A stretch of 5,131 nt of DNA, from the NCBI GenBank assembly GCA_011049745.1, contig DRHE01000096.1, positions 1 to 5,131 of the forward strand, given 5' to 3'. A model generated the notes under the pieces. It saw only the letters and a program-made list of their open reading frames with translations, was not told where the DNA came from and did not search any database. Below, in pieces: positions 1 to 5,131 of the stretch (position 1 is the stretch's first letter; every line of letters begins with the position of its first letter). This DNA comes from Spirochaetales bacterium (lineage in GTDB: Bacteria > Spirochaetota > Spirochaetia > SZUA-6 > DRHE01). Position numbers and translations under genes: made by a program.

Positions 1-1
1 G

Positions 2-217
2 AGGATAACTACAATGAAGTGCAGTGAAACCGCCGCATTGGGGGTGGCGGTGCTGCAGGCCTATGCCACGGCAACCTACCCCGATGTAGAAACCGCTGTG
101 GAGCATATGGTCCGGCCGGCACAGGTGGTCGATCCCAATCCGGAGAATGTCGCGCTCTACGAAAAGGCCTATCAGAAATATATCCGGCTTGAGCGAGAAA
201 AATTGGGTAAAAGATAA
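2..217 (+). CDS. FGGY-family carbohydrate kinase, C-terminal fragment (5' end outside window)
   Basis: This is the last 71 codons of a sugar kinase of the FGGY family (xylulokinase, glycerol kinase and ribulokinase relatives), cytoplasmic enzymes that phosphorylate a sugar or polyol with ATP. The frame is open from base 2 and ends at TAA 215-217. The ATG at 14 is probably internal, because the preceding codons (R-I-T-T) stay open and no ribosome binding site precedes it. The recognisable element is the family's C-terminal stretch S-E-T-A-A-L-G-V-A-V. It is followed by an alanine-rich helix, Y-P-D-V-E-T-A-V-E-H-M-V, the P-N-P-E-N-V-A-L-Y-E motif and a charged terminal helix ending in G-K-R. 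In FGGY enzymes this helix-rich tail closes the second actin-like domain. The substrate cannot be assigned because the sugar-binding N-terminal domain is missing. The gene converges on tonB, so it is not part of that operon. I am confident of the family and have no view on the subfamily. Confidence 0.85.
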   Translation, partial: RITTMKCSETAALGVAVLQAYATATYPDVETAVEHMVRPAQVVDPNPENVALYEKAYQKYIRLEREKLGKR

Positions 218-421
218 AGTAGCCTGAAAAAAAGTGCTCATTTACAGGACGGATGAGGTCTTGGGTCAATTGTCGAGATCGCGCCCTCTGCTGCCAGGCG
301 TCGAGATGCGGTGTGTTGATGACTCGGCTTCCATAGGTACCGAGGGCATCCCGCCGCCGGTTAGGGCGAAGACGATATCAAATACCCGAATACCTCTATG
401 ATGCAAATAAGCAGTTGGTAG
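218..421. other. Gene-poor convergent intergenic region
   Basis: This stretch separates the 3' ends of the FGGY kinase (+) and tonB (-). I find no convincing gene, RNA or intrinsic terminator for either transcript. The G+C-rich part at about 330-365 contains only short palindromes such as GGTACC, with no following T tract. An 8-bp direct repeat, GTCGAGAT, occurs at 272-279 and 300-307 and is probably incidental. On the minus strand, in the same phase as tonB after its TAG stop, a short open stretch (about 421-270) encodes a piece reading F-A-L-T-G-G-G-M-P. It resembles the L-T-G-G-G loop of some thiamine-diphosphate enzymes but is too short and has no start. A degenerate gene remnant is possible but unproven. 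Confidence 0.5.
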
Positions 422-1105
422 CTATTTAATCTTAAACCGGATCGGAAATCTGAAGCGGACAGCCACAGGGATTCCGTTCGCCACTGCGGGTGCTGCTGTT
501 ATTCCCTTCAGAGCATTGATCGCGGCTTCCGCAAGCCCGTAGCCCGGGTCTTTGAGAACAATAATATTCCGGATTTCTCCGTACTTATCAATATAGAGCT
601 CTAAAAATACAACACCTTCGATTTTCTGCCGCTGGGCCAGGGGAGGGTAATGGATTTTGGATTTTATTTCTTCTGTGGGCATCTTCGGCGGAACTGAGAT
701 CTTGTGCTGAGGAAGATATTCTATCTCTTCCGGCTCCTCTACAGGTAAGGGCTGGGGATTTTCCGAAACAGGGACAACTTTTACCTCTTTTTCTGTTTCG
801 ATTATTTCTTCGGCTATATCTTCCTGCTGAGGTACTTCGATAATCTCTTCCGGCTTTTCCTCAATTTCCTCATTTTTTTTTATTTCTTCAATTTTTTCTT
901 CTTTTTTCGGTTCCGGTGGCGGGGGGATATATTCCTGAAGGTCAACGACCTTAAAAATTGTCGTATCCGGGCGTTGTTTTTTATCCGTGGTTTTAATGGT
1001 GATGGTAAGAATCAGTACAATATGGAGGATAATAGTGGCGCCGACGACTACAAGCCGGATAAAGTGTGGAAAAGGTACTCGAGTGCCGTTAGCCGGCTTT
1101 TTCAT
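422..1105 (-). CDS. tonB: TonB-family energy transducer
   Basis: A 227-residue TonB protein, anchored in the inner membrane, that carries energy from the ExbB-ExbD motor across the periplasm to outer-membrane receptors. After a short basic N-terminus there is one membrane anchor (about residues 18-37) with T24-x3-H28. This matches the S-x3-H pattern of TonB anchors, whose histidine is important for coupling to ExbB. Next come P-P-P-P at 61-64 and a long glutamate/lysine/proline linker to about 145. The C-terminal TonB domain starts at Y153-P-P-L-A and contains I-E-G-V-V-F, I-D-K-Y-G-E-I, the L-A-E-A-A-I-N-A-L helix, A-P-A-x3-G-I-P-V and a final strand ending F-K-I-K. The frame extends upstream to 1324, but I chose ATG 1103-1105. 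It is preceded by AAAGGA at 9 nt, overlaps the upstream exbD stop as ATGA, and removes 73 residues that merely shadow exbD. The linker is much more acidic than the Pro-Lys/Pro-Glu linker of enterobacterial TonB. It is the last gene of the operon. Confidence 0.93.
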   Translation of the reverse strand: MKKPANGTRVPFPHFIRLVVVGATIILHIVLILTITIKTTDKKQRPDTTIFKVVDLQEYIPPPPEPKKEEKIEEIKKNEEIEEKPEEIIEVPQQEDIAEEIIETEKEVKVVPVSENPQPLPVEEPEEIEYLPQHKISVPPKMPTEEIKSKIHYPPLAQRQKIEGVVFLELYIDKYGEIRNIIVLKDPGYGLAEAAINALKGITAAPAVANGIPVAVRFRFPIRFKIK

Positions 1106-1509
1106 TCTGAAGGGTCCTTTACCACAAGAGAGACAGCCCGGTGCTGGAGAAGTTTCAGGATTTCTAATAAGCCGTTGACATTCCTGAACGCGGTATTTTT
1201 GTCTGCCAGAATATGAATTCGAACCGAAGGATCCTGACCTACTGCGTCCGCAATTTCTGCCTCCAGATACGATAGGGTAACCTGGGCCCCATCGTAAAAA
1301 ACAGCGCCGGCCCTGTCCACCCATATCTCAAGATTTTTGTCAGCCTGGGTGACTTCCTGGTATTCTCCTTCAGGATAATCAATTTTTATCTCTTGCCGGT
1401 AATTGATAAGCGAGATCAGCATAATGAAAATGAGCAGGAGAAAGGCAATATCCGACATGGAGTTGATAGGAACGAAAGGTTTTCTGCGGAGACGCCTTTT
1501 AATATTCAT
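1102..1509 (-). CDS. exbD: ExbD/TolR-family biopolymer transport protein (second copy)
   Basis: A 135-residue ExbD/TolR protein. In this family a single-span helix inside the ExbB pentamer carries the proton-accepting aspartate, and a periplasmic domain contacts TonB and peptidoglycan. Seen here: a basic cytoplasmic N-terminus (K-R-R-L-R-R-K), then P-I-N-S-M-S-D20-I-A-F-L-L-L-I-F. D20 lies at the start of the transmembrane helix (about 19-36), as expected for the essential aspartate. The remaining 100 residues alternate strands and helices (L-E-I-W-V-D, V-R-I-H-I-L-A-D, V-N-G-L-L-E-I-L-K), typical of the ExbD periplasmic fold. Length is normal. The ATG overlaps the stop of the first exbD by 4 nt, with GGAG at 1521-1524 about 11 nt upstream. 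The TGA overlaps the tonB ATG by 4 nt. It keeps the proline before the aspartate (P14), unlike its partner, so the two copies are diverged paralogues rather than a recent duplication. TolR is the alternative name, but the adjacent tonB favours ExbD. Confidence 0.92.
   Translation of the reverse strand: MNIKRRLRRKPFVPINSMSDIAFLLLIFIMLISLINYRQEIKIDYPEGEYQEVTQADKNLEIWVDRAGAVFYDGAQVTLSYLEAEIADAVGQDPSVRIHILADKNTAFRNVNGLLEILKLLQHRAVSLVVKDPSE
1115..1120 (-). promoter_or_regulatory. Ribosome binding site deciding the tonB start
   Basis: AAAGGA on the minus strand lies 9 nt before ATG 1105, within the end of exbD2. It supports this start over the upstream in-frame extension to 1324. Confidence 0.7.
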
Positions 1510-1916
1510 TGTTCAAGTGTCTCCATGCGAAAGGAAAAGTTTTCGACCTGATCCTTTCTTACAAGATTGACAATATCTACAACATACTGATACGGAGTAT
1601 CCGGATGGATGGTGAGGAGAAAGGTCATATTAGGCCGCAGCTTTAAGCGTTCCACGACAGTATTTTCCAAAAAATCCAGAGTAATACGACGGTTTTCATA
1701 GAGCAGGGAACCGTCTTGCTCAAGGCGCGCTTTAACGATGTCCTCTACATTGACGATTTTCGAAGAGTTTTTTCTAGGGAGACCAAGGATAAACCCGGTG
1801 TTTACATTGAAAACAGCAATAACAATAAAAAATATGATAAGGAGAAAAGCTATATCACTCAAAACCCCGGACTCGGCGACATCAATTCTTTTTTTCCGTT
1901 TAGTCGTTATATGCAT
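1506..1916 (-). CDS. exbD: ExbD/TolR-family biopolymer transport protein (first copy)
   Basis: A 136-residue ExbD/TolR protein, the first of two in the operon and presumed part of the same proton-driven inner-membrane motor. It has a basic cytoplasmic tail (T-K-R-K-K-R), then E-S-G-V-L-S-D21-I-A-F-L-L-I-I-F-F, placing the conserved aspartate at the start of one transmembrane helix (about 20-37). A periplasmic domain follows with V-N-V-E-D-I-V, L-L-Y-E-N-R-R-I-T and the C-terminal Y-Q-Y-V-V-D-I-V-N-L-V-R-K pattern. The frame is open to 2042, but I start at ATG 1914-1916. The upstream 42 residues are low-complexity and overlap exbB, while ATG 1916 gives the normal family length. This ATG has no purine-rich ribosome binding site and lies 17 nt inside the end of exbB, so translation is probably coupled to exbB termination. 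It lacks the helix-capping proline seen in many ExbD proteins and in the second copy. Confidence 0.9.
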   Translation of the reverse strand: MHITTKRKKRIDVAESGVLSDIAFLLIIFFIVIAVFNVNTGFILGLPRKNSSKIVNVEDIVKARLEQDGSLLYENRRITLDFLENTVVERLKLRPNMTFLLTIHPDTPYQYVVDIVNLVRKDQVENFSFRMETLEQ

Positions 1917-2544
1917 GGTCAGTTTTTTTAGCTGAAAGAAGGAGACGGGTAACGATTTCACTACCGGCCTTTTCGATCCTGGCGGCAAACTTGTCCACAA
2001 CGTGGGCAAAAATGTTGTAAGCAGTGATGGCTGCAATGGCAATAACCAGCCCGAAGGCAGTTGTTATAAGAGCCTCAAAAATACCCCCGGCAACCAGCTG
2101 GGCATTAACGTCGGCTGCCTCCGCAATTGAGCGGAAAGCATTTATCATACCTGAGACAGTGCCGAGAAATCCGGTTATAGGGGCGATAGAACCTAAGGCT
2201 ATAAGAAGATTGAAACCGTTTTCAAGACTTCCGATTTTCTCCCCGGCTACTGCTTCCATGACGCTCTCCATTCTGGATTCACCTAATGATGAAACCTTCA
2301 GACCCGCGAGAAAAATTGAAGCACCGGTTTTTCGCTTCTGATATGATGTGCATATTAAAGCGGCGCCCTTAAGATCTCCGCAGTCTAGCTTCTCTAAGAT
2401 CGATTCTTCAATATCATCGACCGTAAGATCGTGAAACAGAATATAGATAAACCGTTCGATGATAAGACTTACCGTAGCCACGGAAAATACCATAAGGGGC
2501 CACATCGCCCACCCCCCCATGATAATAAAATCTTTTAATGTCAC
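1900..2544 (-). CDS. exbB: MotA/TolQ/ExbB-family proton channel protein (ExbB)
   Basis: A 214-residue inner-membrane protein of the MotA/TolQ/ExbB family. In known systems it forms the pentameric scaffold around ExbD that turns proton flow into motion of TonB. Three hydrophobic segments are visible: about 10-32, 109-135 and 155-180, with a roughly 75-residue cytoplasmic loop between the first two. The second carries the signature A-P-I-T-G-F-L-G-T-V-S-G-M-I-N-A-F (121-137). The third carries E-A-L-I-T-T-A-F-G-L-V-I-A-I-A, including the threonines that line the proton path in the family. The start is GTG 2542-2544: AAGGAG at 2551-2556 lies 6 nt upstream, whereas the next ATG (codon 9) has no site. 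GTG overlaps the lipoprotein TGA by 4 nt, and the 3' end overlaps exbD1 by 17 nt. A run of seven G sits at codons 9-11. ExbB is preferred over TolQ because tonB, not tolA or tolB, follows. Confidence 0.94.
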   Translation of the reverse strand: MTLKDFIIMGGWAMWPLMVFSVATVSLIIERFIYILFHDLTVDDIEESILEKLDCGDLKGAALICTSYQKRKTGASIFLAGLKVSSLGESRMESVMEAVAGEKIGSLENGFNLLIALGSIAPITGFLGTVSGMINAFRSIAEAADVNAQLVAGGIFEALITTAFGLVIAIAAITAYNIFAHVVDKFAARIEKAGSEIVTRLLLSAKKTDHAYND

Positions 2545-3401
2545 TTCCTGCTCCTTGTTGTAGTAAAAATTTTTCCTTCCATCCAGTCGTTAACTATATA
2601 TTCAAGATTATAGAGAGAGTAAATAAGTCCGGATGCTTCCTCAAAGTCCCGCCAGAGTGTGCCGCTGTTGCGGAGAGGTATGAGCTGTTCGGGCAGTATG
2701 TTCTGTGAATACTCGGTGTTCCAGAAGAGGCCGCCCCCTTCAAACCTTTCCCCCTCCGACTGGTCATAGAGGAGATTGGTTTCAGAAAAGAGCATTTTTC
2801 GTTCCTTTCCATTGAAGGTTTTTTCCGCTTCCGGGAAGAGAAATGGTACGAGTTCCTGAGCAAACCCTTTTTTATCCGGATAAAAAAGGGGGAGTCCTAT
2901 TTCATCTTTGAAAAAACGGTTCAGTTTTCTTATCCGGTCAATCCGGTTTTTTACTTTCCAAAGCCCTTCGTCCCCGCGAAAATATGCATCGTAATATCTA
3001 ATCTCACCTTTTAAAATATCCCAAAGCTCAAAGGTATCTGTGGTTTCTGCGGTCCATTGGTCGTTTTGTTCCTGGAAGACGATGTGGCCCGAAGCTTCAT
3101 AGTAGGCATCGGTCCAGCCTTGGGGCCAGTTTGTGAACATTCGTATCTTGGTAATATAAAAAGAAAACCCCTCTTCAGTCTCTTCTATTTCACCATGCAG
3201 AGTAATCCCCGGAATATAGGGAGATTTGAGTTCTCCTTTAATTTCTGTGTTTTCCGCTTTCAGTATTGTCACTTGGACATTGTTTTTATCTGACTCTCTC
3301 TCTGTTGATCGCAGCCTGGCGGAAACAGTAGCGCAGGAGAGTGTGAATAAAACGACTGCAGCTGCCAAGGTTATAAGTACAAACCTTAGGTACTTTTTCA
3401 T
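2541..3401 (-). CDS. Unrecognised putative lipoprotein of the TonB operon
   Basis: I do not recognise this 286-residue protein family. The N-terminus is a clear export signal: M-K-K-Y-L-R, then a hydrophobic core (about residues 7-19) ending F-T-L-S-C23. T-L-S-C is a poor match to the classical lipobox but acceptable under the looser spirochaetal rule. Cleavage by signal peptidase I after V-S-A (residue 28) is the alternative. The mature part looks strand-rich to about residue 150, with many aromatics (N-W-P-Q-G-W-T-D-A-Y-Y, F-E-L-W-D-I-L-K-G). A basic helical segment follows (V-K-N-R-I-D-R-I-R-K-L-N-R-F-F), then a mixed C-terminal third. I see no catalytic motif. ATG 3399-3401 is chosen over the in-frame GTG at 3407 because AAGGAG (3407-3412) sits 5 nt before the ATG and would overlap the GTG. 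Its place between receptor and exbB suggests a periplasm-facing accessory of the receptor or motor, but that is inference from position only. Confidence 0.8.
   Translation of the reverse strand: MKKYLRFVLITLAAAVVLFTLSCATVSARLRSTERESDKNNVQVTILKAENTEIKGELKSPYIPGITLHGEIEETEEGFSFYITKIRMFTNWPQGWTDAYYEASGHIVFQEQNDQWTAETTDTFELWDILKGEIRYYDAYFRGDEGLWKVKNRIDRIRKLNRFFKDEIGLPLFYPDKKGFAQELVPFLFPEAEKTFNGKERKMLFSETNLLYDQSEGERFEGGGLFWNTEYSQNILPEQLIPLRNSGTLWRDFEEASGLIYSLYNLEYIVNDWMEGKIFTTTRSRK
2551..2556 (-). promoter_or_regulatory. Strong ribosome binding site for the GTG start of exbB
   Basis: AAGGAG on the minus strand, 6 nt before GTG 2544 and inside the lipoprotein 3' end. It decides for the GTG, because the ATG at codon 9 lacks any comparable site. 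Confidence 0.8.
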
Positions 3402-3406
3402 TTCCA

Positions 3407-3412
3407 CTCCTT
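3407..3412 (-). promoter_or_regulatory. Strong ribosome binding site for the lipoprotein
   Basis: AAGGAG on the minus strand, 5 nt before ATG 3401, in the 19-nt gap after the receptor stop. It overlaps the in-frame GTG at 3407 and so rules that codon out as the start. Confidence 0.8.
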
Positions 3413-3420
3413 GTCAATGA

Positions 3421-5049
3421 TCAGTAGGAAAGCTCGAAACCGATGCTCGGCAGGGGTATAAAAAATGCGGCGGAAGGTGCTGCCTGGTCTTCGCCGGTCC
3501 AGATACTGGTATTCGCATTTTCCCTGGGAAGGATACTGTAAAGAATCAGTGAGAGGACATCTTGGACAGCAATATACCCCTCCCATCTAAGTCTGCTGTT
3601 TTTGAAAAAATTATTGAACGACAGTTTTACATCCAGCGGGAGAGAAATATTTTGCCGCAGGGTATCGCTGTAGAAGGATTCTCTTGAATACATCTCCGCA
3701 ACCGCGGTAGATCCGTCAGGGTTCTCGATGAAGCCCGCGAACATTTCTTTTTCCCCGAACTCCGTCTTGGGGGTCCCTGTCGCAAAACTCAGCTTCACTG
3801 TTAAAGTCATGCTTTTTACAGGTTTTATATTTAGAAGAAGATGGAGAGTGTGATAGCGGTGAAAAGAGGGGAAGTACCACTCTTCCCTGGGATTGATAGC
3901 TGATTCAACACCGTCGGCTTCAGGGTAGTAATAGCGGGCATAGATAAATGAATAGCTAAGCAGCCCGTCGAAGTACCGTGAAGTCTTCCTGTCAAGAAGA
4001 AAGTCAAATCCTCCTGCGTGGCCGATGCCGTCGTTGTGGATCCTGGTTTCCGGCTCATCTGTTGACTCATTGATGACGCTGTTTGAATAGAAGCGGTCGA
4101 AGATGAATTTATAATAAGCTTCTATCTTGAAACGGAATCCTAGGGGAAAGGAGGTCTCCCAGCCGACAAGATTCATAAAAGTCTTTGGTATGGCGATTTC
4201 GAAGTCTTCAAGACCAAAATCCTCATTGATCGCCATGGATTCGAAGGGAGTTTTTGAAAAGAGTCCGGACCCGACGCTGAAAGTGTTGCCCAGGAAAAAA
4301 TTATTGCTCCAGGGCGGTGTGAACGTAAGATTAAGCCTCGGTCCCGGTACGGGATAAGTGTTAAGAGAAAAATCATTTTCTCCCATCAAGAAACTGTGGT
4401 CCAGCCGGAATCCGATGTCCACCGCAAACAGTTCCGGTATTATGGACAGTTCGGAACTTGCATAGAGAAATGAGTTGAGAATGCGGTTGTTTTCCGCTTT
4501 ATTTTCAAAAATAAGTTTCCGGTACACCGGACCGCTGTCGTCGATATCAATAGTCCAAAATTGGCCGGACCCGGAATTGTCAGTAAAATCAAGATACCCA
4601 CCAAGTCCGAACTGGAGAAGGACCCGATCGCTTGCGGAAAGATCGAAATCAAGTCTCCCTTGTATACCGTGCTTCAAGGTGTAGCTTTGATACTGCGACT
4701 CAGTGTCTACAAAGAAACTTTCCAAGCCCGGTGCAATCAGATAGCCGTACTCCGCGAGAAATGCATCGCTGTAGGACCGGGTTCCGTATTCAGTGATAGA
4801 AGCGTCAATATCGGAGTTCCAGTATTCATACCCACCAAGAAGATGTATAAGAAGTTTGTCTCCTGCTAATATTTTCACACCGGTGTTTGTAAAAAGATCG
4901 GTGTTTAAATACTGAAAATCTAAATCAAGGGCCACATCGGTATCAGTATCTACAGAATCACTACTATACGCGCTGCCAACACCATCGTTTCTCCAGTATC
5001 CCTTCGGCAGTAAACAGGAATTCGGGGTGCTGGGAGGTGCCAGGCTCAC
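3421..5049 (-). CDS. TonB-dependent-receptor-like outer-membrane beta-barrel, N-terminally truncated
   Basis: An open frame of 542 codons that reads as an outer-membrane beta-barrel. It shows many alternating hydrophobic/polar strands rich in Tyr and Phe, separated by Asp/Asn/Gly/Ser-rich loops. Examples are L-L-S-Y-S-F-I-Y-A-R-Y-Y-Y, the F-A-T-G-T-P-K-T-E-F-G loop, W-E-G-Y-I-A-V-Q-D-V-L near the end, and a last strand ending G-F-E-L-S-Y, the terminal aromatic expected of barrel proteins. The size fits the barrel of a TonB-dependent receptor, and the downstream exbB, exbD and tonB support that role. No signal peptide, TonB box or plug domain is present. The only available start is GTG 5047-5049, with no ribosome binding site, and an in-frame TAG lies just upstream at 5053-5055. 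The first 15 residues (A-P-P-S-T-P-N-S) do not look like receptor sequence, so genuine coding probably begins near 5004. The gene is either broken here or joined artificially. The substrate is unknown. Confidence 0.75.
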   Translation of the reverse strand: MSLAPPSTPNSCLLPKGYWRNDGVGSAYSSDSVDTDTDVALDLDFQYLNTDLFTNTGVKILAGDKLLIHLLGGYEYWNSDIDASITEYGTRSYSDAFLAEYGYLIAPGLESFFVDTESQYQSYTLKHGIQGRLDFDLSASDRVLLQFGLGGYLDFTDNSGSGQFWTIDIDDSGPVYRKLIFENKAENNRILNSFLYASSELSIIPELFAVDIGFRLDHSFLMGENDFSLNTYPVPGPRLNLTFTPPWSNNFFLGNTFSVGSGLFSKTPFESMAINEDFGLEDFEIAIPKTFMNLVGWETSFPLGFRFKIEAYYKFIFDRFYSNSVINESTDEPETRIHNDGIGHAGGFDFLLDRKTSRYFDGLLSYSFIYARYYYPEADGVESAINPREEWYFPSFHRYHTLHLLLNIKPVKSMTLTVKLSFATGTPKTEFGEKEMFAGFIENPDGSTAVAEMYSRESFYSDTLRQNISLPLDVKLSFNNFFKNSRLRWEGYIAVQDVLSLILYSILPRENANTSIWTGEDQAAPSAAFFIPLPSIGFELSY

Positions 5050-5131
5050 AAACTACGACCTGGCCCTGAAGGCGGCGGACATAACAGCTACAGCTCTAGG
5101 CAGTGAAACTCTTTTAGAAATGCTCTCTGCC
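5009..5131 (+). CDS. Possible fragment of another protein running off the right edge
   Basis: The plus strand is open and protein-like here for 41 codons, in the frame G-V-L-G-G-A-R-L-T-N-Y-D-L-A-L-K-A-A-D-I followed by A-L-G-S-E-T-L-L-E-M-L. Its balanced composition and helix-like alanine/leucine spacing look more natural than any minus-strand frame, all of which contain stops. I do not recognise the family. The frame has no start codon of its own at the left boundary. It remains open leftwards into the antisense of the receptor, where it is just a shadow, so the true left limit is uncertain. It would be an internal piece of a gene whose left part was lost at the suspected breakpoint. A chance open frame of this length cannot be excluded. 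Confidence 0.35.

Noticed and set aside
218..245. CCTGAAA...TTTACAGG as a terminator for the FGGY kinase
   Set aside because: The stem is only about four paired bases plus an imperfect A/T extension, and no T tract follows.
9..269. 86-codon minus-strand open frame across the FGGY kinase end
   Set aside because: Pro/Arg/His-rich composition typical of an antisense shadow of a coding region; the plus strand has a clear family match.
330..365. G+C-rich hairpin as operon terminator after tonB
   Set aside because: Possible stems are three to four bases and no U-rich tail follows on the minus strand.
1106..1324. N-terminal extension of tonB by 73 residues
   Set aside because: It lies entirely within exbD2 in another frame, has Cys/Arg/Gly-rich shadow composition, and the ATG at 1105 has a good ribosome binding site just before a normal TonB anchor.
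1917..2042. N-terminal extension of exbD1 by 42 residues
   Set aside because: It overlaps exbB in another frame and would put about 60 residues before the membrane helix, unlike ExbD proteins. The start at 1916 gives the usual architecture.
2024..2341. 105-codon plus-strand open frame opposite exbB
   Set aside because: Antisense shadow of a strongly supported exbB, with no ribosome binding site or recognisable motif.
3402..3407. GTG at 3407 as lipoprotein start
   Set aside because: It overlaps the AAGGAG ribosome binding site that is correctly spaced for ATG 3401.
4561..4869. 102-codon plus-strand open frame opposite the receptor
   Set aside because: Antisense to a barrel with clear strand periodicity; no motif or translation signal supports it.

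Overview
The window comes from a bacterium with an outer membrane and moderate G+C. It carries a compact, right-to-left TonB energy-transduction operon. The phylum cannot be fixed from the sequence. A relaxed lipobox (T-L-S-C) on the operon lipoprotein and the overall style of the proteins lean weakly towards a free-living spirochaete, but this is only an inference.

Layout, left to right. Positions 2-217 (+) hold the C-terminal end of an FGGY-family carbohydrate kinase whose body lies outside the window. Positions 218-421 are a gene-poor gap between convergent genes, with no convincing terminator. Positions 422-5049 (-) hold six consecutive genes. In transcription order they are an outer-membrane beta-barrel of TonB-dependent-receptor type (3421-5049, missing its N-terminus), an unrecognised lipoprotein (2541-3401), ExbB (1900-2544), a first ExbD (1506-1916), a second ExbD (1102-1509) and TonB (422-1105). 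Spacing is very tight: 19 nt between receptor and lipoprotein, then overlaps of 4, 17, 4 and 4 nt. This indicates one transcript with translational coupling. Several starts differ from the longest ORF: tonB starts at 1105, exbD1 at 1916, the lipoprotein at 3401, and exbB uses GTG at 2544 behind a strong ribosome binding site.

Working model: ExbB with the two ExbD proteins forms the proton-driven inner-membrane motor, TonB spans the periplasm, and the co-transcribed barrel is the likely client. The lipoprotein may be an accessory of the receptor or motor. The substrate cannot be read from this window.

The right end is the oddest part. The receptor frame has no signal peptide, TonB box or plug. 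It is closed by an in-frame stop at 5053-5055. From about 5009 the plus strand instead reads as an open, protein-like frame running off the window. A breakpoint near 5002-5020, either biological or an assembly or cloning chimera, would explain this. I see no RNA genes, CRISPR arrays, insertion sequences or origins. The operon promoter is not in the window.
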